17,305 nucleotides of DNA from contig LATQ01000001.1 of the NCBI GenBank assembly GCA_001017865.1, forward strand, positions 1,890,081-1,907,385, written 5' to 3'. Source of the DNA: Rhodococcus sp. IITR03 (GTDB taxonomy: Bacteria; Actinomycetota; Actinomycetes; Mycobacteriales; Mycobacteriaceae). The translations under genes were made by a program, and so were the position numbers. Shown here in pieces: positions 11,905 through 17,305 of the stretch; within the stretch, counting starts at the first letter, position 1, and each line of letters begins with the position of its first letter. Under the pieces are notes generated by a model. The model did not search any database, was not told the origin of the DNA, and saw nothing but the letters and a program-made list of their open reading frames with translations.

Positions 11905-11973
11905 ATGCAGCGTGCATATTTCTGGTTTAGCAGGCCGGCCCGGGGTGGGTCGGTCGGCGTGACCACGCGCTGA
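11905..11973 (+). CDS. Leader peptide with Tyr-Phe-Trp-Phe run upstream of DAHP synthase
   Basis: A 22-residue ORF (ATG 11905, stop TGA 11971-11973) beginning MQRAYFWFSR. Codons 5-8 are TAT TTC TGG TTT, i.e. Tyr, Phe, Trp and Phe in a row, exactly the three end products of the pathway whose first enzyme follows 92 bases downstream. TAT and TTT are unusual choices in this GC-rich sequence. It sits directly behind a good promoter and is followed by RNA hairpins. This is the classic layout of ribosome-mediated attenuation, in which stalling at the aromatic codons would signal shortage. The peptide itself probably has no other function. Confidence 0.75.
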   Translation: MQRAYFWFSRPARGGSVGVTTR

Positions 11974-11984
11974 CTTCTTCACCT

Positions 11985-12009
11985 ACGAGCCGGATCCAGA
12001 CCGGCTCGT
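11985..12009 (+). promoter_or_regulatory. Hairpin 1 in aroG leader RNA
   Basis: ACGAGCCGG (11985-11993) and CCGGCTCGT (12001-12009) form a perfect 9-bp stem with a seven-base loop. It begins 12 bases after the leader-peptide stop. GCCGG at 11934-11938, just after the aromatic codons, could pair instead with CCGGC at 12001-12005, so the hairpin may respond to ribosome position. No U tract follows. Confidence 0.6.
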
Positions 12010-12019
12010 CGGAATCTCA

Positions 12020-12061
12020 GGTTCTCTCGGGTCGGACTCCGAACCACCGAGAACAGGAACC
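12020..12061 (+). promoter_or_regulatory. Hairpin 2, ribosome-binding-site sequestering structure
   Basis: GGTTC (12020-12024) plus TCTCGG (12025-12030) can pair with CCGAGA (12047-12052) and GAACC (12057-12061), giving 11 base pairs with a four-base bulge. This buries AGGAA (12055-12059), the ribosome binding site of the DAHP synthase. A second GAACC at 12041-12045 can pair with the same GGTTC and would leave the ribosome binding site free. These mutually exclusive folds suggest translational attenuation. Confidence 0.5.
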
Positions 12062-12065
12062 ATCG

Positions 12066-13162
12066 ATGAGCCCCAGCACCGGAACCGCGAGCACCGGAAT
12101 CTCCACGTCGAATCTCGACGAACAGCGCACCGTCAAGGTCAGCCCCCTCGTCGCCCCCTCCGAGATCCGCGCCGAGTACGCACCGACGCCGTCGTCGCAG
12201 CGACCGTCCGCTCGGGTCGCGCCGGCACCGTCGACATCCTCAACGGAGCCGACGACCGCCTCGTCGTCGTGGTCGGCCCCTGCTCCGTGCACGACCCCGC
12301 CGCCGCGATGGACTACGCGCGCCGTCTGGCCGCCAAGGCCGAGGAATTGCGCGACGACCTGCACGTCGTGATGCGCGTGTACTTCGAGAAGCCGCGCACC
12401 ACGCTCGGATGGAAGGGCCTGCTCAACGACCCGCACCTCGACGGCACCTTCGACATCAACACCGGCCTGCGCATCGGCCGCAAGCTGCTGCTCGACGTCT
12501 CCGGTCTCGGCCTGCCCGTCGGCTGCGAGTTCCTCGATCCGATCCTTCCCCAGTACTACGCCGACCTGGTCACCTACGGAGCCATCGGCGCCCGCACCGC
12601 CGCGAGTCAGGTCCACCGCCAGCTGTGCAGCGCGCTGTCCATGCCCGTCGGCATCAAGAACTCCACCGAAGGTGACGTGCAGGTCGCGGTCGACGGCACC
12701 CGTGCCGCAGCGGCCAGCCACGTCTTCCCCGGCACCGACCTCGACGGTCAGGCTGCGCTCATCGAGACCGTCGGCAACCCGGACTGCCACGTCATCCTGC
12801 GCGGTGGTAGCGCGGGACCGAACTACGACGCCGAGACCGTGGCCGACACGATGGCCCGCCTGCGCAAGGCCGGTCTGCCCGAGCGTGTCGTCATCGACGT
12901 GAGCCACGGCAACAGCCGCAAGGACCACAACAAGCAGGTCGACGTCGTCACCGATGTCGCCGAGCGCATCGAGGCCGGTGAGAAGGGCATCGTCGGACTG
13001 ATGCTCGAGAGCTTCATCGAGGCGGGACGTCAGGACCTGACCCTCGGCGAGGCCGACAAGCTCGACTACGGCAAGTCGATCACCGACGCATGCATCGACT
13101 GGGACACCACCGCCGCGCAGCTCGACCGCCTCGCGCAGGCCGTGCGCACCCGTCGCGGCTGA
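12066..13162 (+). CDS. aroG: 3-deoxy-7-phosphoheptulonate (DAHP) synthase, type I (AroG/F/H class)
   Basis: Condenses phosphoenolpyruvate and erythrose 4-phosphate to DAHP, the first step of the shikimate pathway. The repaired protein is 365 residues. It follows E. coli AroG closely: GPCSVHDP (metal-binding Cys), VMRVYFEKPRTTLGWKGL, GARTAASQVHRQL, GGSAGPNYD, DVSHGNS (metal-binding His) and LESFIEAGRQ (metal-binding Glu). It is the type I enzyme, not the type II AroG known from M. tuberculosis, so the symbol denotes class only. ATG 12066 follows AGGAA by six bases. One base is missing near 12183 (in EYAPDAVVAATV). The leader peptide and RNA hairpins upstream suggest control by aromatic amino acid supply; allosteric control cannot be read from the sequence. 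Confidence 0.93.
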
Positions 13163-13178
13163 ACCGTCTGCGGCGCGA

Positions 13179-13219
13179 AGGGCCGGCGGAGTCGTCAGTG
13201 ATGGCGAACCGCCGGCCCT
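13179..13219 (+). terminator. Terminator after DAHP synthase
   Basis: AGGGCCGGCGG (13179-13189) and CCGCCGGCCCT (13209-13219) form a perfect 11-bp stem with a 19-base loop, 16 bases after the DAHP synthase stop. It separates this unit from the GT2 gene, whose -10 element starts 11 bases further on. Confidence 0.7.
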
Positions 13220-13230
13220 CGTCGGTCCGG

Positions 13231-13236
13231 TAGCGT
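13231..13236 (+). promoter_or_regulatory. -10 element of leaderless GT2 promoter
   Basis: TAGCGT ends seven bases before the ATG at 13244, with no Shine-Dalgarno sequence between. The -35 would fall in or next to the preceding terminator arm and is weak. Confidence 0.5.
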
Positions 13237-13243
13237 CGTTTCC

Positions 13244-14128
13244 ATGGCTACGAACAGGTTGTCGATCGTCGTGCCGGCCCACAACGAGGAGCGTTACATC
13301 GCGCAATGCCTCGCGGCGCTGCTCGCCCAGAAGTCGGAGATCCACGAAATCCTGGTCGTGGACAACAATTCGACCGATCGCACGGCGCAGATCATCGACG
13401 CCATCGCCGCCGGCGAGCCCCTCGTGCGACGGATCGTCGAGTCACGGCCGGGTGTCGCATTCGCGCGTAATGCCGGATTCGACGCGGCCACGGGAGATCT
13501 CATCGGACGGATCGATGCGGACACGCGGGTTCGTCCCGGCTGGGCGCACACCGTCCGCAGCTTCTTCGCCCGCGACGACACCGCGGAGGTCGGCGCGATC
13601 AGCGGACTCAGCAACTCCTACGATTCCCCCTACCGCAGGCTCAAACAGTGGTACATCGACAAGCGGGTCGCGCAAGGAACATTCGGCGGGGAACGGCGGA
13701 TCGATAATCTGCACGGCGCGAACATGGCACTGCGACGGTCCGCGTGGGAACGGGTCCGCGACGCCGTCAGTACCGACCCGAAGATCCACGAGGACATCGA
13801 CCTCGCACTGTGTCTCCGTGAAGCGGACATCGAGATCGCCCAGCTCACCGAACTGTTCGTCGACGTGTCACCGCGCCGCGCCTACACACCGCCGAGCGAG
13901 TACGCGGCCTACATCCAATCGGGCATCGACACTTTCGAACTGCACGGCAGACTCACGCCGCAGATCCGCAAACTCGTTCGCCTGCAGTCGCGTCTCCACG
14001 TGATCGCGTATGCGGCATACCGGCCCTACGATCGCGAGCTGGGCAGGTCCACCCTCCGGCGAGCGATCTTCGGCTCGCGCGGACGCGCCATGCCCATCGA
14101 CATGCAGGAACGCACGACATCTCCGTGA
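13244..14128 (+). CDS. Family 2 glycosyltransferase
   Basis: Inverting GT-A glycosyltransferase of 294 residues with no evident membrane segment or signal peptide, so it is cytoplasmic or peripherally attached. Visible are SIVVPAHNEE (7-16), EILVVDNNSTDRT (35-47) for nucleotide-sugar binding, the metal-binding DADT (91-94), and a candidate catalytic-base region HEDID (182-186). GRIDADTRVRPGW and NLHGANMALRRSAWE follow the standard GT2 layout. Donor and acceptor are unknown; neighbours do not form a polysaccharide cluster. The frame is intact. It has its own leaderless-type promoter and faces ectD at its 3' end. Confidence 0.88.
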   Translation: MATNRLSIVVPAHNEERYIAQCLAALLAQKSEIHEILVVDNNSTDRTAQIIDAIAAGEPLVRRIVESRPGVAFARNAGFDAATGDLIGRIDADTRVRPGWAHTVRSFFARDDTAEVGAISGLSNSYDSPYRRLKQWYIDKRVAQGTFGGERRIDNLHGANMALRRSAWERVRDAVSTDPKIHEDIDLALCLREADIEIAQLTELFVDVSPRRAYTPPSEYAAYIQSGIDTFELHGRLTPQIRKLVRLQSRLHVIAYAAYRPYDRELGRSTLRRAIFGSRGRAMPIDMQERTTSP

Positions 14129-14248
14129 GACCGCGGCCTGTCCGCGTCGCTGCGACAACGGCGCCTTGTCCGCGGCGCTCCCGACGACGGCGCGGGACGC
14201 CGCAGGGCATCCCGGCCACAGCCGTGGGAGGTGCTCACCTCATGTCTG
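14129..14248. other. Convergent gap between GT2 gene and ectD
   Basis: 120 bases with only short inverted repeats (for example GCGCC-ttgtccgc-GGCGC and CGGGA-N12-TCCCG). No ORF with coding features and no strong terminator is seen, although two transcripts converge here. Confidence 0.4.
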
Positions 14249-15137
14249 TCACTTCAGGGGCGTGAAGTCGCGGCTGCCCAGATAGGGCGGACGCGGCTTC
14301 GACGCGGCGAAGGGTTCGACGAGCGTGTTCTCGACGCTGTTGAACACCACGAACAGGTTCGAACGCGGGAACGGCGTGATGTTCCCGTTCGAACCGTGCA
14401 TGCAGTTCGAATCGAAGACCGTCGCCGAACCTGCCGGGCCGGTGAATGTCGCGATGTCGTGCTCGGCCGCCAACCGGGTGAGGGTGTCCTCGTCGGGCGA
14501 ACCCGTCGGCGGAACATGGGTGACCAGGGACTCGCGGTAGTAGTCCTCGGGCGTCTCACCCGCGCACGAGACGTACGTCCTGTGCGAACCCGGCATGATC
14601 ATCAAACCGCCGTTGTAACCGTAGTTCTCGGTCAGAGCGATCGAGATGCTCAGGCACGCGGCTTGGGCATGCCGTCCTCGGCGTGCCACGTCTCGAAGTC
14701 CGAATGCCAGTAGAACGGGCCCCCGCGGAAGCCGGGCTTGACGTTGAGCCGCGACTGGTGGACGTACACATCGGATCCCAGCAGTTGCCGTGCGATACCG
14801 ACGATCTCGGGCCTGCGGATGATGGAGTCCACGAGATCGCTGAGCCGGTGCACGTCGAAGACCGAGCGGACATCGCCGCTGCCCTGTTCGCGGACCACAC
14901 GGTCGTCGTCACCGAGCTCCCGGCCGAGTCGTGCGGTCTCCTCCAGAAGGTTTCCCACATCGTGTGCGGCGAGAAGCCTTCGGCGGTGTGGAACCCGCGG
15001 CGGTCGTATTCGACCACGGCCTCGGCGTCGAGCGGCCCGCCGGTAGCCGAACCCCAGACGACGGGATCCTTCCTCTCGACGGACTCGCAGGCGGTGCGAC
15101 CGCGGGTCGGATAGTCGTCGCGAACGATCGTGCGCAT
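14249..15137 (-). CDS. ectD: Ectoine hydroxylase
   Basis: Fe(II)/2-oxoglutarate-dependent dioxygenase that converts ectoine to 5-hydroxyectoine, an osmo- and thermoprotectant. The repaired length of 296 residues matches EctD. The diagnostic stretch FYWHSDFETWHAEDGMP (142-158) is present. Iron ligands are H145, D147 and H248; R259 fits the 2-oxoglutarate ligand, and Q128 corresponds to a known ectoine-contact glutamine. ATG 15137 gives the typical EctD start MRTIVRDDYPTR. Two single C losses on the coding strand (near 14973 and 14654) break the frame at EGFLAAHD and at KPRALSISI. There are no ectA, ectB or ectC genes in the window, so the gene stands apart from ectoine synthesis. No clear promoter was identified in the 192 bases upstream. 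Confidence 0.93.
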
Positions 15138-15210
15138 AGCTCGTAAATCACCCTCTCGAAAGTCGATGACGGTTCGCTTCCGACGTTCCCACTGAAAATG
15201 CAGGAATGCA

Positions 15211-15241
15211 AGCCGGGCTCCGGCATGTCCGCGTGCCGGCT
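15211..15241 (-). terminator. Hairpin between AraC-family gene and ectD
   Basis: CCGGCA (15220-15225) and TGCCGG (15234-15239) form a perfect 6-bp stem, with an alternative AGCCGG/CCGGCT pairing (15211-15216 with 15236-15241). It could end the aminotransferase-regulator transcript before ectD, implying a separate ectD promoter. The structure is modest. Confidence 0.35.
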
Positions 15242-15329
15242 CCTCGCCCATAGCTCCTGGTCGAATCGAGTTTCGTTCCGGAACCGGCCGGGTATGCGTC
15301 GGCGTCGCGACGGTCGGCAGCCGCGAGCG

Positions 15330-16331
15330 TCAGCGGTGTTCTCGGTATGCGCGAGGAGTGTTTCCGGTCCACCTCTTGAACGCCCGGCGGAAGGCGCTCG
15401 GTTCGGAGAAACCGAGCCGGGACGACAGATCGTCGACCGCCTCACCGCGTCTCAGGCCCGCGATCGCGAGGTCGCGGAGGACCTCCTCGCGCAACTGCCC
15501 CAACGACGTGCCTCCTGGCGGAGCAGCGCCGCAGGTGGGAGGGCTCACTGCGAGCCTGCCGGCGATGTCCTCGGCGGTCGCCGTCCGGCCTTCGATACCC
15601 GACTCGAAGATCCGCCGCACCTGGGACGAGACCGTCGACTCGTATTCACGTTCCGAGAGAATGAGATTCGGAGAATCGCGCAGGTAATCCTCGAGCGATT
15701 CCTCGGTCTGCACGAGGGGCGACTTCAGTGCGGCATTGTCGATCTCGAGCGCTGCCCGTCCGGCGCCGAAGGTCACCGGCACGCCGAAGATCGCGTCGTA
15801 ACTACGGGCCAGGACGGGATCGGGTTCGGTGTACGGCAGGAAGACCGACTCGAGGGGGACACGCCCGCCCACCAGCCATGCGGCGAAGCGGTGCAGCAGC
15901 ATGAGAAGGAAATCCACGACCACGCGGGTCTTGTCGTCCACGACCTCCGGCAGCTCCACCTCCAGGAAGGTGGTGGACGCTCCCGGGGTCAGACTCAGTT
16001 GCGGCAGCGACCGGATGACATGGTTCACCTCGATCATCCGTTGCAGAGCGTGATCGAGATCGGGCCGGTGGATGAGGGTCAGACACATCACCCGGAAGGT
16101 GCCGCGGGGCACGGGAGCCGGTGCGATGCCGAAGAGTTCGTCGTCGGTGATCTGCCAGACCACCTGGGTGAAGCGACTGACCTGGGCGGGCGTGAGCCGG
16201 GCATGGGGGTGGGTGAGCACCGCGCGGCTGATGCGTGCTGCGTCGAGGGCAGGCTGCAGATCGATGCCCTCCTCGGCTCCCACCCGTACCGCTCGCGACA
16301 CGAAGTCCGACGGGATGGTCGGTCGCAACAT
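15330..16331 (-). CDS. AraC-family transcriptional regulator (N-terminal Arabinose_bd-type domain)
   Basis: DNA-binding regulator of about 334 residues after repair. Residues about 20-205 resemble the Arabinose_bd/OruR-type N-domain (LTPAQVSRFTQVVWQITDDELFG; LLMLLHRFAAWLVG). The last 100 residues form the paired helix-turn-helix: IAGRLAVSPPTLRRLLRQEG, then VDDLSSRLGFSEPSAFRRAFKRWTGNTPRAYRE. The uncorrected frame is open throughout but reads TCGAAPPGG in the first recognition helix. Three single-base losses near 15534, 15526 and 15511 restore TLRRLLRQEG, and their sum keeps the frame. ATG 16331 begins directly after the TAG stop of the aminotransferase, with GGAGG eight bases upstream inside that gene, so translation is coupled. 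The target is unknown; ectD, the aminotransferase or itself are possible. Confidence 0.88.
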   Translation of the reverse strand: MLRPTIPSDFVSRAVRVGAEEGIDLQPALDAARISRAVLTHPHARLTPAQVSRFTQVVWQITDDELFGIAPAPVPRGTFRVMCLTLIHRPDLDHALQRMIEVNHVIRSLPQLSLTPGASTTFLEVELPEVVDDKTRVVVDFLLMLLHRFAAWLVGGRVPLESVFLPYTEPDPVLARSYDAIFGVPVTFGAGRAALEIDNAALKSPLVQTEESLEDYLRDSPNLILSEREYESTVSSQVRRIFESGIEGRTATAEDIAGRLAVSPPTCGAAPPGGTSLGQLREEVLRDLAIAGLRRGEAVDDLSSRLGFSEPSAFRRAFKRWTGNTPRAYREHR

Positions 16332-17305
16332 CTAGCGCGCCTCCTGCAATCCGTTCAGACGTGCCACCGCTTCGGTGAGCACCTCGTCCTGTTTGCAGAA
16401 CGCGAAGCGCACCAGATGGTTCCACGACGCAGTGTCGTCCACGAAGACGCTCACCGGTACCGCGGCCACCCCGATACGGCCCGGAAGTTCCCGGCAGAAG
16501 GCCACCGCGTCGGTCCGGCCGAGGGGTGTCAGATCGGCACACACGAAATAGGTTCCGGCGGAGTCGAACACCTTCAGACCGGCCTCGGAGAGTGCGTGGG
16601 ACAGGAACGTTCGCTTGCGTTCGAGATCGGCGCGCATCGACGCGATCCACTCCTGTTCGTGCGTCAACGCATGTGCGACCGCCGGTTGGAAGGGCGCCCC
16701 ACCGACGAACGTCATGAACTGTTTCGCGGCGCGCACCCCGTCGATCAGCTCGCGCGGGCCCATCGCCCACCCGATCTTCCATCCGGTGACGTTGAAGGTC
16801 TTGGCGGCGCTCGAGACCGTGATCGTCCGTTCGGCCATGCCGGGCAACGATGCGAGCGGGATGTGCGTACGGCCGTCGAAGACCAGATGTTCGTACACCT
16901 CATCGGACAGCACCAGCAGGTCGCGTTCGCAGGCGAGCTCGGCCAGGGCGGTCAACGCTTCACGGTCGTAGACGGTGCCGGTGGGATTGTGCGGGCTGTT
17001 GACGACCAGCATCCGTGTCCGGTCGGTGACGGCGGCGCGCAGGGCGTCGACGTCGAGCACGAAACCGTTCCCGGAACGGGTCAGCGGCACGGTCCGTCGC
17101 GTTGCGCCGGCGAGCGCCACCGAGGCCGCGTACGAGTCGTAGTACGGCTCCGTGAGGAGCACCTCCTCGCCGGGTTCGACGAGCCCGAGGATGGCGGCGC
17201 TGATTGCCTCGGTGGCGCGACGGTGACGAGTACCTCGGATTCGGGGTCGTGGTGCAGGCCGTACCGCGCGGCGCGGTCGGCGGCGACGGCCTCGCGCAGG
17301 ACGCG
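16332..17305 (-). CDS. PLP-dependent class I/II aminotransferase, DapC-like, 5' end outside window
   Basis: Fold-type I aminotransferase closely resembling remembered mycobacterial DapC (Rv0858c; N-succinyldiaminopimelate aminotransferase of lysine/cell-wall precursor synthesis), with kynurenine-type aminotransferases as the alternative. Visible motifs are EPYYDSYAASVALAGA, VVNSPHNPTG, LSDEVYEHLVFDG, and the PLP-lysine motif SSAAKTFNVTGWKIGW (lysine codon at 16800-16802). The C-terminal WNHLVRFAFCK follows. The gene runs off the right edge; about 70 N-terminal residues are missing. One base is lost near 17219 (VTVGATEA reads VTVAPP), so the uncorrected frame appears to start falsely at 17162. 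It is followed without a gap by the AraC-family gene. Confidence 0.85.
   Translation of the reverse strand, partial: RPARGRRRRPRRAVRPAPRPRIRGTRHRRATEAISAAILGLVEPGEEVLLTEPYYDSYAASVALAGATRRTVPLTRSGNGFVLDVDALRAAVTDRTRMLVVNSPHNPTGTVYDREALTALAELACERDLLVLSDEVYEHLVFDGRTHIPLASLPGMAERTITVSSAAKTFNVTGWKIGWAMGPRELIDGVRAAKQFMTFVGGAPFQPAVAHALTHEQEWIASMRADLERKRTFLSHALSEAGLKVFDSAGTYFVCADLTPLGRTDAVAFCRELPGRIGVAAVPVSVFVDDTASWNHLVRFAFCKQDEVLTEAVARLNGLQEAR

Noticed and set aside
11058..11966. N-terminal extension of the SRPBCC gene across the transporter
   Set aside because: The frame is open but antisense to a clear membrane transporter, and a -10 element sits seven bases before ATG 11057.
12017..13345. Long open frame on the minus strand opposite the DAHP synthase
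   Set aside because: Its protein is a low-complexity product of the GC-rich antisense frame, while the plus strand carries unmistakable DAHP synthase motifs.
15137..15200. ECF-type promoter (GGGAAC) upstream of ectD
   Set aside because: GGGAAC is present on the minus strand, but the nearest CGTC-like -10 is only about 13 bases away, too close for a normal ECF promoter.

Overview
The window is GC-rich, gene-dense actinobacterial chromosome, most likely from a mycolate-type actinomycete such as Rhodococcus. This rests on several features: a HelY-like helicase, an F420/PPOX-family enzyme, a TreS-Mak trehalose/maltose-1-phosphate pair, a HAIR-type HspR operator, a SigR/SigH-type promoter, and repeated leaderless starts (a TANNNT -10 element 6-7 nt before the start codon). 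No database search was possible, so names come from motif recognition and remembered family sequences.

Layout, left to right. (1) On the minus strand lie a SKI2/HelY-like helicase (cut by the left edge), then ohr and ohrR, which form an organic-peroxide operon (ohrR-ohr, GTGA overlap). (2) A 150-bp divergent control region separates ohrR from a plus-strand HSP100/ClpC-like ATPase. It holds an ohrR promoter with a 14-bp palindrome over its -35, a SigR/SigH-type promoter, and a HAIR-like operator just in front of the ATPase gene. (3) A strong bidirectional terminator separates the ATPase from the minus-strand treS-mak operon. (4) Next come a plus-strand acyl-CoA dehydrogenase and a convergent SRPBCC/PPOX pair. 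(5) A plus-strand acetate-transporter-family (SatP) gene is followed by a 22-residue leader ORF containing Tyr-Phe-Trp-Phe, RNA hairpins, and a type I DAHP synthase. A GT2 glycosyltransferase follows the DAHP synthase terminator. (6) The right end is minus-strand: a DapC-like aminotransferase (cut by the right edge) coupled to an AraC-family regulator, then an ectoine hydroxylase with no ectABC genes nearby.

The strongest candidate for an undescribed system is at 11866-12066. A short leader peptide carries one uninterrupted run of all three aromatic amino acids. It precedes an RNA that can fold either to hide or to expose the ribosome binding site of the first enzyme of aromatic amino acid synthesis. 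The HspR/SigR-type dual control of a ClpC-like (not ClpB-like) unfoldase beside the peroxide operon is the second.

Caution: I count about 20 single-base indels that break otherwise normal reading frames in 12 of 15 protein genes, mostly losses of one G or C in short runs. Housekeeping-type genes are hit as often as others, so I treat these as sequence errors rather than pseudogenes. Gene boundaries below assume repair of these indels, and repaired lengths agree with the families.
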